Counted from the first letter of the stretch, positions 8,639-16,880 are shown. The stretch is DNA of 64,000 bases from Pannonibacter sp. SL95 (GCF_026672425.1 NZ_JAPPRC010000006.1:620001-684000), one strand, 5' to 3'. A program made the numbers and translations. Notes: generated from the letters alone by a model not told the origin.

Positions 8639-9501
8639 CGGCGGTCCATGGTCAGGAGGCTGGCGCGCATGGTGGCGACGGCCACGAGCGCGATGACGAA
8701 GGGAGCGGCTGTGCGATAGGGCGCAAGCATGGGCACGGCGGTGAGGCACGCCTCGGTAACGCCGATGGCGATGCCGGCGATGGCGGTGGCCGGAAGCGAG
8801 CGGAGCTGGCCCAGAATGGCGGCGGCAATGGCAGGCACGACCAGGAAGGTCAGCTGCATGCCCTGGAGGCGGACAAGATTGGCCAGCAGCAACCCGCAAA
8901 TGCCGGCAAAGACGCCGGAAATGCCCCAGGCGAAGGCCTCGAGCTGGACCACGCGAATGCCGAGAATGGCGGAAAGGTCACGGTCATCGGCAAGCGAGCG
9001 CAGATAGAGACCGATGCGGGTGCGGGCGAGCAACAGGCTGATGGCCGCCACCATGGCAAGGGCCAGCGCAAGGGCGATGATGCGCGTCATGTTGAGGCGT
9101 GCGCCGAAGAGCGCGATGGAGGTCTTGTCGGTCGGCAGGTTGAGCCGGCGCGGCACCTCGCCCCAGTACCAGCCGATGAAGCCAAGCAGGACGAGGGCAA
9201 AGCCGAGCGTGCCGACGGAACGCACGACGGGATCACGGAAGGCCAGACGCGGCGCGATCAGGCGGCCGTAGGCATAGGATCCGGCGGCAGCGACAAAGAT
9301 GGCAGCCAGCCAGGCCAGCGCATCGGCATGGCCGAGTTCGATCAGGTTCCAGGCAACGAAGGCGCCAAGTGCGCCCAGCGCACCAAAGGCAAAGTTGATG
9401 ACACCGGTTGCCCGGTAGAGAACCACGAGGCCGACACCCGACAGGGCGTAGACCGCCCCGATGCCGAGACCCGACACGACGAAGGCAAGGAGGATGGACA
9501 T
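8635..9501 (-). CDS. livH: Branched-chain-type ABC transporter permease (LivH)
   Basis: A 288-residue permease with eight or so membrane spans beginning ILLAFVVSGLGIGAVYALSG, and the LivH segment LYRATGVINFAFGALGALGA. It overlaps livM by 4 bp and is preceded by a terminator-like hairpin that separates it from the binding-protein gene. Confidence 0.9.
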   Translation of the reverse strand: MSILLAFVVSGLGIGAVYALSGVGLVVLYRATGVINFAFGALGALGAFVAWNLIELGHADALAWLAAIFVAAAGSYAYGRLIAPRLAFRDPVVRSVGTLGFALVLLGFIGWYWGEVPRRLNLPTDKTSIALFGARLNMTRIIALALALAMVAAISLLLARTRIGLYLRSLADDRDLSAILGIRVVQLEAFAWGISGVFAGICGLLLANLVRLQGMQLTFLVVPAIAAAILGQLRSLPATAIAGIAIGVTEACLTAVPMLAPYRTAAPFVIALVAVATMRASLLTMDRR

Positions 9502-9523
9502 GCAAAAGCCGACCGCGTTTCAG

Positions 9524-9561
9524 GACAAAAAGCGCCCGGGCGGACCGTGGTTCGCCCGGGC
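9524..9561 (-). terminator. Hairpin with U-tract between binding-protein gene and livH
   Basis: On the minus strand GCCCGGGCG (from 9561) pairs with CGCCCGGGC (to 9534), followed by GCTTTTTGTCC. It lies within an operon and so likely acts as partial terminator or 3' stabiliser, giving more binding protein than permease. Confidence 0.75.
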
Positions 9562-9575
9562 AGGGGAGGAGAGGT

Positions 9576-10826
9576 TCAGCGAAGCGTGGCTTCGAAGGCG
9601 CGGATGTCGGTGAGTTCCGGGTCGTTGACCGCAGCGCATTCAGACACGGTCTTCCACTTGCCGTTGTCGGTGATGGAGTTGCGCAGGGTGTTGTTGGCGT
9701 TGTGCCGCGACAGTTCTGCGCCGTAGTACCAGGGGGCGCAGAGGATATCGCTCTCGAACTTCTTCACCTCGCTGAGTGCCGTGGCAACGCTGTCACGCTC
9801 GATCTTGGCCGGATCCAGCTTCAGCATGGCCTCGGTGGCAAGGCGGGCGGAGAGATAGCCAGCCTGGGCGAAGGTGTCGCGCGGGACATCCTTGCCGGCA
9901 TAGGCATCCATGACGGCGCGCCAGTTCATGTTGTCCGGGGTCTGGGCTTCCAGCGGCTGGAACTCCATGTTGACGACGAACTTGCCATCCCAGGCAGCGC
10001 CGAGCGCGCCAGGAACGTCGAGGCTGTAGCCCGAGGCGGCCGAGCCGAACTTGATGGTCTCGTTGAGGCCCTGTTCTTCAGCTGCCACCAGCACCGGCAG
10101 CATGACGCCCTTCGGCAGGCTGAGGATGATCGCATCCGGGCTCATGCTGGCGGCCTGCAGCACGACCGAGGTGGCATCCGATGAGCCCGGGTCAATCAGG
10201 ATGGTGGAGGATTCCGCACCATTCTCGTTGGCCCAGACCGTCACGCCATCACATGCCCATGCACCCACATTGGGGATGTTCGGGGCGATGCAGACGAACT
10301 TCTTGGCGCCCGAGGTCTTGTTGATGTGCTCGGCAACCGCCAGCGTCGACAGGCGCGGGCCGGAGTTGAGCGGGGCGTAGGTCCAGGCGGTGAAGCACTC
10401 GCGCGGCACGCCGACGCCGGCGATGGCGATGACGCCCTTCTCGGCATAGGTGTTGGCGTTGGCGGCGCATTCAACGAAGCTGGAGTTGCCGACCATGGCA
10501 ACGACCTTCTGGTCATCGACCAGCTTGGCGGCGAGCTGGGCAGCCACTTCCGGGTTCCACTGGTCGTCGCCGATGATGTAGTTCACCGGACGGCCGTTGA
10601 TGCCGCCGTTGGCGTTGACGCAGTCGAAATAGGCCTTGGCGGCCTGGGCCGAGGCGCTGAAGTCGTCCGGGCCGGTCTTGGAGACGATGGCGCCGATGTT
10701 GATCGGCGTGCCGGTGGCTGCCTGGCCGTTGGCAAGGCCGCATTTGGGTGCGTCAGCGGCCGAGGCAACGCCTGCGGAAAGAGCGAACACGGCGGTTGCC
10801 GCGCCTGCCAGGATCAGATGTTTCAT
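9576..10826 (-). CDS. ABC transporter periplasmic binding protein (LivK-like, HAAT family)
   Basis: A 416-residue type I periplasmic binding protein. The start at 10826 follows GGGAGGAAACCATC and gives a clean signal peptide (MKHLILAGAATAVFALSAGV...ASA-AD). The mature part begins TPINIGAIVSKTGPDDFSAS and continues into the two-lobe Peripla_BP_6 fold; several Cys residues (such as those in PKCGLANG and FVECAANAN) may form disulfides. It is first in the liv-type operon. The ligand is not evident; aromatic compounds are plausible because hpaD lies divergently across the promoter. Confidence 0.88.
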   Translation of the reverse strand: MKHLILAGAATAVFALSAGVASAADAPKCGLANGQAATGTPINIGAIVSKTGPDDFSASAQAAKAYFDCVNANGGINGRPVNYIIGDDQWNPEVAAQLAAKLVDDQKVVAMVGNSSFVECAANANTYAEKGVIAIAGVGVPRECFTAWTYAPLNSGPRLSTLAVAEHINKTSGAKKFVCIAPNIPNVGAWACDGVTVWANENGAESSTILIDPGSSDATSVVLQAASMSPDAIILSLPKGVMLPVLVAAEEQGLNETIKFGSAASGYSLDVPGALGAAWDGKFVVNMEFQPLEAQTPDNMNWRAVMDAYAGKDVPRDTFAQAGYLSARLATEAMLKLDPAKIERDSVATALSEVKKFESDILCAPWYYGAELSRHNANNTLRNSITDNGKWKTVSECAAVNDPELTDIRAFEATLR

Positions 10827-11040
10827 GATGGTTTCCTCCCAGTATGAGGACGCAGGCAACCGGTCACTGTCCGGCCTGTCTTCCGGGCAGTGAGGTAACC
10901 GGTTTTCCGGGGCTTTCCGGTGTCGCGTCCTGTTGCCCTGATCCTAGCCGAGCCTGCGATTCCGGCCATCCCATGCCCTTGATCGGCCACGCACTCGGGC
11001 TTGACCGAGGGCGGCAAGGCGCAGAAATCCGGGCTTTGTG

Positions 11041-11054
11041 TTGATCCACATCAA
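11041..11054. promoter_or_regulatory. Perfect FNR/FixK-type box
   Basis: TTGATCCACATCAA is a full match to TTGAT-N4-ATCAA, bound by FNR/FixK/Anr regulators. It ends 63 bp before the hpaD start and 215 bp from the divergent binding-protein gene, suggesting oxygen-related control. Confidence 0.6.
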
Positions 11055-11066
11055 GGCCGGTTCATT

Positions 11067-11083
11067 ATTTAACATGTTTATTA
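11067..11083. promoter_or_regulatory. AT-rich operator-like motif, copy 2
   Basis: ATTTAACATGTTTATTA differs by one base from the minus-strand motif at 552-568. It lies 34 bp upstream of the hpaD ATG, a position suited to a repressor or activator of hpaD. Confidence 0.5.
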
Positions 11084-11117
11084 AATGCATTGCCGCACCA
11101 ACCGGGAGGATCCGCAC

Positions 11118-11969
11118 ATGGGCAAGATTTCACTCGCCGCCAAGGTCACACACGTTCCTTCGATGTTCCTGTCGGAGTTGCCGGGGCAGCATCATGGCTG
11201 CCGTCAGTCCGCCATCGACGGGCTGATCGAGATCCGCCGCCGCTGCGAGGCAGACGGGGTGGATACACTGGTGATCTTCGACACCCACTGGCTGGTGAAC
11301 AGCGGGTTCCACATCAATGCGTCGGCCCGCTACCAGGGCATCTACACCTCGAACGAGTTCCCGCAGTTCATCCAGAACCTCACCTACGATTATGCCGGTG
11401 CGCCGGAGCTGGGCGATGCGGTGGCGCAGATCGCAAGGGGCAAGGGCGTGCGCATCGAGGCGCATCACGTTGATACGCTTGAATTGGAATACGGCACGCT
11501 GGTGCCGCTCAAATACATCAACCCGGACCACCGGATGAAGGTCCTGTCGATCGCCGCCTGGTGCCCATGGCACGAACTGGAGGACAGCCGCCGGATCGGC
11601 GAGGCCGTGCGTGAGGCCATCGCGGCAAGCGGCTGCAACGCCGCCGTGCTTGCCTCCGGCTCGCTGTCGCACCGCATCCACGACAACAACGAGGCCCAGG
11701 CCGGGATCCACACGATCTCGAACGAGTTCTATCGGCAGGTCGACAAGCGGGTGCTGGACCTGTGGACGCAAGGGCGGTTCGAGGAATTCACGGCGATGCT
11801 GCCGGAATACGCCCGTGCCTGCCACGGCGAAGGGCTGATGCATGACACGGCGATGCTGATGGGCCTGCTCGGCTGGGACAAGTACACCGGCAAGGCCGAG
11901 ATCCTGACCGACTACTTCACCTCATCGGGCACCGGCCAGGTGAATGCCGTGTTCCCGCTGGCCGCGTGA
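11118..11969 (+). CDS. hpaD: 3,4-dihydroxyphenylacetate (homoprotocatechuate) 2,3-dioxygenase
   Basis: A 283-residue class III extradiol dioxygenase of the LigB fold that opens the ring of homoprotocatechuate. It follows E. coli HpaD closely along its length: KVTHVPSMFLSELPG, FDTHWLVNS, YTSNEFP, LASGSLSHR, MHDT and the end SSGTGQVNAVFPL. The start at 11118 follows GGGAGGATCCGCAC. It stands alone here; the later hpa enzymes (hpaE, F, G, H, I) are not in the window. FNR-type and AT-rich sites upstream suggest tight regulation. Confidence 0.93.
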   Translation: MGKISLAAKVTHVPSMFLSELPGQHHGCRQSAIDGLIEIRRRCEADGVDTLVIFDTHWLVNSGFHINASARYQGIYTSNEFPQFIQNLTYDYAGAPELGDAVAQIARGKGVRIEAHHVDTLELEYGTLVPLKYINPDHRMKVLSIAAWCPWHELEDSRRIGEAVREAIAASGCNAAVLASGSLSHRIHDNNEAQAGIHTISNEFYRQVDKRVLDLWTQGRFEEFTAMLPEYARACHGEGLMHDTAMLMGLLGWDKYTGKAEILTDYFTSSGTGQVNAVFPLAA

Positions 11970-11984
11970 GGGGCTGGGCCTGAA

Positions 11985-12025
11985 AAGAAAAAGGCCGGAG
12001 CGGAGGAGCGCCCCGGCCTTCATTG
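11985..12025. terminator. Bidirectional terminator between hpaD and the SnoaL-like gene
   Basis: AAGGCCGG (11991-11998) pairs with CCGGCCTT (12013-12020), with A-rich sequence on the left and T/A on the right. It lies between two convergent genes and can serve both. Confidence 0.75.
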
Positions 12026-12041
12026 CGTCAGACGACTGCAC

Positions 12042-12431
12042 TCAGCTCATGCACTCGGCGACGCGAAGCGTGTCGGTGAACTGCTCGAAGCGGACGACCT
12101 TGCCGTTTTCCACGTCCCAGACATGGGTGACGCGGGCATGGAACGGCTTGCCGGTTGCCTTGTAGGTGCCGGTGTAGTCGCCGATGCCGACGACCGAGGA
12201 ACCGGCGTCGAGCAGGCGTTCGAGGCGGAAGGTGTAGCCGTCGAACTCGGCACCGAGCCGCATGAAGACCTCGCGGATGATCGCCTCGCGCCCCACATGG
12301 GTGCCGCGGCAGGGGAAGCCATCCATTTCGGTCCAGGCGGCATCAGGGGCAAGATCGGCCACCATGCCTTCGAGATCGCCGCGGTCGGAGGCGGCGTAGT
12401 GGTCCTTGATGATCTGATAGGGTGTGCGCAT
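12042..12431 (-). CDS. SnoaL-like / NTF2-fold protein
   Basis: A 129-residue cytoplasmic protein of the NTF2-like superfamily: an N-terminal helix pair (IIKDHYAASDRGDLEGMVADL), the conserved WTE, then strands ending FHARVTHVWDVENGKVVRFEQFTDT. Members are small-molecule isomerases, hydrolases or binding proteins. Position after moaE-moaF (22 bp from moaF) suggests a role in the same aromatic-amine pathway, but no catalytic role can be assigned. Confidence 0.8.
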   Translation of the reverse strand: MRTPYQIIKDHYAASDRGDLEGMVADLAPDAAWTEMDGFPCRGTHVGREAIIREVFMRLGAEFDGYTFRLERLLDAGSSVVGIGDYTGTYKATGKPFHARVTHVWDVENGKVVRFEQFTDTLRVAECMS

Positions 12432-12452
12432 GGGTCTTTCTCGTGGGTTCGC

Positions 12453-13244
12453 TCAGACCGGGGCTTCGCCCGGGCGGTACAGGGTCATGGAGGCCTTGGA
12501 GATGTGTGCGCCGGCCTTGTTGTTGGCGAGCTTGCCGTCGCCGGTGATGCCGAGGAACTTGCCCGTCGAGCGCAGGGTGGCGAAGTTGTAGAAGAACACC
12601 GAGGCGACCGGGATCTTGAACTCGCGGAAGGTGAAGACGTACTGGTCTTCGGCGAACTTGAAGGTGGTGGTCAGGTCGACGTCACCATGGCCGCGCTGCA
12701 CGCCCTTCAGGCACTGCCAGCAATAGCGCTGCGACGACAGGTAGGTGTGCTCGTAGACGTGGTTGGGGCTGTAGGTGAAATGGGCGCGCAGGCCGATGAG
12801 GTCGCGCGTCTCGGCCGGCACGAGGCCGGTGGCCGGCTGGCCGTCGTCGATGACGCCGACACGGAAGATCTGGGAGACCTGCGGCTCGCCGACGGTTTCC
12901 TCCGGCTTGCGCACGATGCAGCGCACCGACAGGACGCGGCGGGTGACGAGGTTGAGGATCAGCGTCTCGGCTTCGGTCGGCAGGGCAGCGAAGGCGATGT
13001 CGATGAAATAGGTGTTCTCGGCCACTTCCACCACATCGGCGGCCTCGGCGCCGGCCAGGCTGCCCTCGCGCCAGGCGAGCGTGTCACCGTCTGTGAACGC
13101 GAGATCAAGCCGGCGGCCATCATCAAAGGCGACGGCGAAGGACTTGCCCTTGAGGGCCTGGCTGGCAGGCAGGCGGTTTGTGTCGATGCCGAAGGCGAAC
13201 TGGTCGTAGGTCTTCCAGTCCTTCGGGGTCTGCTGTGCGGTCAT
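12453..13244 (-). CDS. moaF: MoaF-like protein of the monoamine regulon
   Basis: A 263-residue protein starting at 13244 after GGGAGGATAG; the longer frame lies inside the SDR gene. The two halves repeat a lipocalin-like beta pattern, and VYEHTYLSSQRYCWQCLKG followed by YVFTFREFKIPV is the MoaF C-terminal signature as I recall it. Databases often call it molybdenum cofactor biosynthesis protein F, but the name comes from the Klebsiella monoamine regulon (moaEF). Here it directly follows an SDR (MoaE type), as in Klebsiella. Biochemical role is unknown. Confidence 0.8.
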   Translation of the reverse strand: MTAQQTPKDWKTYDQFAFGIDTNRLPASQALKGKSFAVAFDDGRRLDLAFTDGDTLAWREGSLAGAEAADVVEVAENTYFIDIAFAALPTEAETLILNLVTRRVLSVRCIVRKPEETVGEPQVSQIFRVGVIDDGQPATGLVPAETRDLIGLRAHFTYSPNHVYEHTYLSSQRYCWQCLKGVQRGHGDVDLTTTFKFAEDQYVFTFREFKIPVASVFFYNFATLRSTGKFLGITGDGKLANNKAGAHISKASMTLYRPGEAPV

Positions 13245-13263
13245 TCTATCCTCCCGTAAAATT

Positions 13264-14052
13264 TCAGCTGACAAAGGCCAGCGTCGGCAGATCCACCGTG
13301 GACGCCCCGCCGTCCACGGTGACGATTGCGCCATTGACCATCGATGCTTCGGGGCTGGCGAGGAAACAGACCACGTTGGAGACTTCCTCCGGCGTGGCAG
13401 GACGGTTGATCGGCACGTCGCGGGTGACGAGGGCATAGGCCTCGGCCGGTCCACTGAGGCCGTCGCGGTCAATGAGGACCTGCATCTGCTCGTCGGCCAT
13501 GGCGGTGCTGACCCAGCCCGGGCAGACGGTGTTGGTGCGCACGCCCTTGCGGCCATAGTCACGCGCCAGCGACTTGGCGAGGCCGATGCAGCCATGCTTC
13601 ATCGTGACGTAGCCGATGGCGTCGGGACCCGAGAACAGCCCGGCGATGGACGAGACAACGACGATCGCTCCCTTAGCCTCGATGAGGGCCGGCAGGCAGG
13701 CGCGGGCGCTCACAAACGCGGTGTCGAGGTTGGAGCGGGTGGCCAGCGCCCAGGTCTCGTCGCTCATGGAGACGGTGGGGCCAACGCCATGGCCACCTGC
13801 GTTGGCGATAAGCAGGTCAAGGCTGCCGTGGGCTTCGAGCGTGGCGGCTACGGCCTTGGCCATGGCGGCGCCATCGGCGGCGTCAGCGGCGATCACCAGC
13901 GCGCCGGTTTCCTCCGCCACTGCCATCAGCGGCTCCTTGCGGCGGCCGACGAGGACGACCTTGCCGCCCTCCGATGAAATGCGGCGCGCGACGGCCGCGC
14001 CGATGCCGGTTCCGCCTCCGGTGATGAGGGCGGTCTTGCCTGAAAAACGCAT
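13264..14052 (-). CDS. moaE: Short-chain dehydrogenase, MoaE-like
   Basis: A classical SDR of 262 residues: TGGGTGIG at 11-18 (NAD(P) binding), NAG at 84-86, active site Tyr148-x3-Lys152 (YVTMK), and C-terminal FLASPEASMVNGAIVTVDGG. The start at 14052 follows GGGAGGATTT. It is first of the three-gene unit moaE-moaF-SnoaL-like. MoaE identity rests on pairing with MoaF; SDR function is certain, the substrate is not. Confidence 0.85.
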   Translation of the reverse strand: MRFSGKTALITGGGTGIGAAVARRISSEGGKVVLVGRRKEPLMAVAEETGALVIAADAADGAAMAKAVAATLEAHGSLDLLIANAGGHGVGPTVSMSDETWALATRSNLDTAFVSARACLPALIEAKGAIVVVSSIAGLFSGPDAIGYVTMKHGCIGLAKSLARDYGRKGVRTNTVCPGWVSTAMADEQMQVLIDRDGLSGPAEAYALVTRDVPINRPATPEEVSNVVCFLASPEASMVNGAIVTVDGGASTVDLPTLAFVS

Positions 14053-14188
14053 CTGAAGAAATCCTCCCGATTGGATGACGGCAAGCATCGGGGAGGGCGC
14101 GATTCCTGTCTCGCCCACCGGGGAACCGGCGATTGACTGGCGATGAACAGGTTGCGAAACCGGGATCACCCGGTTTCTATAGTTGAAA

Positions 14189-14656
14189 TCACGGCAGGAA
14201 TGCCGCTCCAGCGAGAAGCAGCGCCGTGACCACCAGCGTCAAGGGAATGCGCAGGCGCGGATACCAGGCGGGCACCTCGGACAGGCGCGCGGCACGCAGA
14301 TCCACCGCCAGCATGGCGAGGAAACCGCCGGCAAGAACCGGCAGCGCGAGCCCATGCGGCAGCAGGAGCGCCAGCCAGCCGACGAGCGAGGGAAGCACGC
14401 TGAGGCTGAGCCGAAGCGTCAGGCCGGGCTGGGACGGGCCAGTCACGGCGGCGCCCCAGTGGACACCGCCGAGGAACGACAGGATCACTGCGCCATAGGC
14501 GGTAAGGGCGGTGGCCGCAAGGCCGGGACTGACCAGCGACAGCCCGGCTGACGGAACAACCAAAACAAGGGCAGCCGCCGCGAAGGGCAGGACGCCGGCT
14601 GCGCCAAGCCAGACGGCCGGCGCGGGAACTGCCGGGGAGGAGGGATCGGTTGTCAT
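14189..14656 (-). CDS. DUF3429 membrane protein
   Basis: A 155-residue inner-membrane protein with five or so hydrophobic segments and the family motif YGAVILSFLGGVHWG. DUF3429 proteins have no known function. It overlaps the DUF393 gene by 4 bp, so it is translated with it. Confidence 0.82.
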   Translation of the reverse strand: MTTDPSSPAVPAPAVWLGAAGVLPFAAAALVLVVPSAGLSLVSPGLAATALTAYGAVILSFLGGVHWGAAVTGPSQPGLTLRLSLSVLPSLVGWLALLLPHGLALPVLAGGFLAMLAVDLRAARLSEVPAWYPRLRIPLTLVVTALLLAGAAFLP

Positions 14657-15093
14657 GGGTGCGGACCTGGGGGTGGGGGTGGGGACACGGCATCTCCGCC
14701 GCAGCCGCAGGCCTCGCCTCCCGCAACCGCCCTGCGGCGGTACCGGGCAAGCAATCTGGCACGGAGCGGCAGGAACAGACGGTAGGCCAGTTCGCCAAGG
14801 GCGGTGACCGGCGGCAGGGACGCCAGCCGGCCAAAAAGGGCGAAGCCCGGCAGCGCGCGCCAGAGTGCGGCAAAGCCTGCTGCACCGGACACCAGCGTGC
14901 CATCGGGACGGCGGACATGGAACCGGGCGAGTGCGGCGGCCCGGTCAAGATCCTGCGGCATGTCGGGCGTCGCCGCGACATCGACCCAGGCGATGGCATC
15001 CGCGCCCCGGCACCGCTGGTAGTAGCCGATCTCGCGCGAGCACAGCGGGCAGGCGCCGTCGAAATAGACCGTAAGAGCGGGCCCTGTGCTCAC
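14653..15093 (-). CDS. DUF393 thiol-disulfide oxidoreductase (DCC family)
   Basis: A 146-residue protein that starts with GTG at 15093 after AAGGAG, overlapping the upstream SDR stop. FDGACPLC at residues 11-18 carries the DxxCxxC motif (Cys15, Cys18) that gives the DCC family its name. The tail is Cys/Gly then Pro-rich. The family is thought to act in thiol redox chemistry, often with membrane partners such as the DUF3429 gene after it. Confidence 0.85.
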   Translation of the reverse strand: MSTGPALTVYFDGACPLCSREIGYYQRCRGADAIAWVDVAATPDMPQDLDRAAALARFHVRRPDGTLVSGAAGFAALWRALPGFALFGRLASLPPVTALGELAYRLFLPLRARLLARYRRRAVAGGEACGCGGDAVSPPPPPGPHP

Positions 15094-15854
15094 CAGACGA
15101 TCTCCTTGCCTTCGGCATCATGGAAACTGCCGGTGTGCTGGCCATTCAGGGCATCGACGACGGCGAGCAGCTTTGCCGCAGCCTCCTCGGGCGGGCGGAC
15201 GTTGAGGCCCGCCTTGGCGAAAGGATCCGACAGGCGGCTGGTGACCGTGCCCGGATGCAGCACGACGCAGGCGGCGTCAGGACGCTTGCGGGCCAGTTCG
15301 ATCGCCGCCGAATGCACAAGCTGGTTCAGGGCCGCCTTGGCGGCGCGGTAGCTGTACCAGCCGCCGAGATGATTGTCGCCGATGCTGCCGACCCGGGCCG
15401 AAAGGGTGGCAAAGACCGATTTCCCATCACCGGCCAGCAGTGGCAGCAGATGCTTCATCAAGAGGGCCGGACCGATGGCATTGATGGCGAAGGACCGGGC
15501 CATCGCAGCCGGATCGAGTGTGCGCCAGGATTTTTCCGGCTGGATGTCCCCGTCATGCAGCATGCCGGTGGCGTTGAAGACCAGGCGGAGAGGTTGTCCA
15601 GTTGCCGCAATATGGGCAGCGGCCTTGGCTATCGAGGCTTCGTCGGTGAGGTCGAGGAAACTCTCGCCCGAAGTGCTGCGGGCAAATCGCAAGACGCTGG
15701 AAAAGCGGCCGCTGGCCTCGGCCTGGCGGGCGACTTCAGATCCGATAGCGCCGCTTGCCCCGATGATGACCGCAAGGCCACCGTCCGGGAACGAGGTGAG
15801 CTGAGGACTGGAGCGGGTGAGGTCAAGGGGCATGGTCGGGTCCGGGCTGGTCAT
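15090..15854 (-). CDS. Short-chain dehydrogenase, C-factor/CsgA-like
   Basis: A 254-residue SDR with VIIGASGAIGSE near residues 29-40, NATG at 94-97 and YSYRAAK with Tyr169/Lys173. The C-terminal motif VVLHPGTVTSRLSDPF is typical of the short C-factor-type SDRs. First gene of the operon with DUF393 and DUF3429 genes, all with 4-bp overlaps. The substrate is unknown. Confidence 0.85.
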   Translation of the reverse strand: MTSPDPTMPLDLTRSSPQLTSFPDGGLAVIIGASGAIGSEVARQAEASGRFSSVLRFARSTSGESFLDLTDEASIAKAAAHIAATGQPLRLVFNATGMLHDGDIQPEKSWRTLDPAAMARSFAINAIGPALLMKHLLPLLAGDGKSVFATLSARVGSIGDNHLGGWYSYRAAKAALNQLVHSAAIELARKRPDAACVVLHPGTVTSRLSDPFAKAGLNVRPPEEAAAKLLAVVDALNGQHTGSFHDAEGKEIVW

Positions 15855-16000
15855 GCTCGTCTTACGCAGGCGACCTCATGCTGGTTCAGGCCGCTGCCAA
15901 GTGCTGCCCTGCGACATCGGGACACGAAGGGGATTGATTATCACTGTGAACTGGTGCAGCCATTGGTTACCGGTGCAACAGACACCTTTGGGAGGAATTC

Positions 16001-16693
16001 ATGTTCGCCAAGGCGAAGATCAAGTTCGAGGCGCTCGACCTGCCGGATCGGGTCAGCATGCCGGATGAGGCAATGGAAAGCGCTGCTCGCGGCTTCTACG
16101 AGCACGTGAAGAAACGGCACACGGTGCGTGACTTCTCGGACCGCCCCGTGCCGCGCAAGGTGATCGAGGACTGTGTCCGCGCGGCCGGCACCGCACCGTC
16201 GGGGGCCAACCACCAGCCCTGGCACTTCGTGGCGATCGCCAACCCGGACTTCAAGCATCAGATCCGGCTCGCGGCCGAGGAAGAGGAGAAGGCCTTCTAC
16301 GCCGGTGGCGCGGGGGATGAGTGGCTGCAGGCGCTGGAGCCGATTGGCACGACGGCCGACAAGCCGCACCTCGACATCGCGCCCTGGCTGATCGTGGTGT
16401 TCGCGCAGCGTTGGGGACACTTCGACGATGGCACGCGCTTCAAGAACTACTACGTGCCGGAAAGCGTCGGCATTGCCTGCGGCTTCCTGCTGACCGCGCT
16501 GCACACGGCGGGGCTGGTGGCGCTGACACACACGCCGAACCCGATGAAGTTCCTGAATGGATTGCTGGGCCGGCCGGAGTCCGAAAAGCCGATCATGATC
16601 ATCGCGGTCGGGCACCCGGCCGAGGATGCCAAGGTGCCGGCGGTTGCCAAGCTGAAGAAGCCGCTGGAGGAAATCCTGACCGTGGCGGAGTAG
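16001..16693 (+). CDS. Nitroreductase-fold flavoprotein, iodotyrosine-deiodinase-like
   Basis: A 230-residue FMN enzyme. KRHTVRDFSDRPVP and GTAPSGANHQPWHFV are the N-terminal FMN-binding part, SVGIACGFLLTALHTAGL and LLGRPESEKPIMI the C-terminal part. The pattern matches the reductive-dehalogenase branch (human iodotyrosine deiodinase) better than classical NfsB: FYE..KKR..VR, PSGAxxxPWxF, KHxIRxxxEEEE, LDxAPxLI and the lid region between residues 90 and 125. It could act on halotyrosines or related phenols. It follows GGGAGGAATTC and stands alone. Confidence 0.82.
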   Translation: MFAKAKIKFEALDLPDRVSMPDEAMESAARGFYEHVKKRHTVRDFSDRPVPRKVIEDCVRAAGTAPSGANHQPWHFVAIANPDFKHQIRLAAEEEEKAFYAGGAGDEWLQALEPIGTTADKPHLDIAPWLIVVFAQRWGHFDDGTRFKNYYVPESVGIACGFLLTALHTAGLVALTHTPNPMKFLNGLLGRPESEKPIMIIAVGHPAEDAKVPAVAKLKKPLEEILTVAE

Positions 16694-16740
16694 GCGGGTC
16701 GGAGCAAGCCTTTGGTCTGCGCTTCTCACTCGTCTCGTCT

Positions 16741-16880
16741 CGTCATGCCATGGCTCGGCCATGGCATCCATGCCGTGACACTTCCGCGCTGGAAGGCATG
16801 AAGATGGATGTTCTGGCTTCGTGATCCATGCCGGAGGCGAGTCAACGGCATGGATGCCATGATCAAGTCATGGCATGACG
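16741..16880. repeat. Inverted repeat with 36-base arms
   Basis: Arms at 16741-16776 and 16845-16880 are nearly complementary (CGTCATGCCATG...CATCCATGCCGT and its reverse), each also internally palindromic around ATGGCAT. The whole gap 16694-17007 holds no credible gene. It lies between convergent genes. Confidence 0.7.

Noticed and set aside
12453-13244. Molybdenum cofactor biosynthesis function for the MoaF-like gene
   Set aside because: No other cofactor gene is near and the context is the monoamine regulon; the name is historical.
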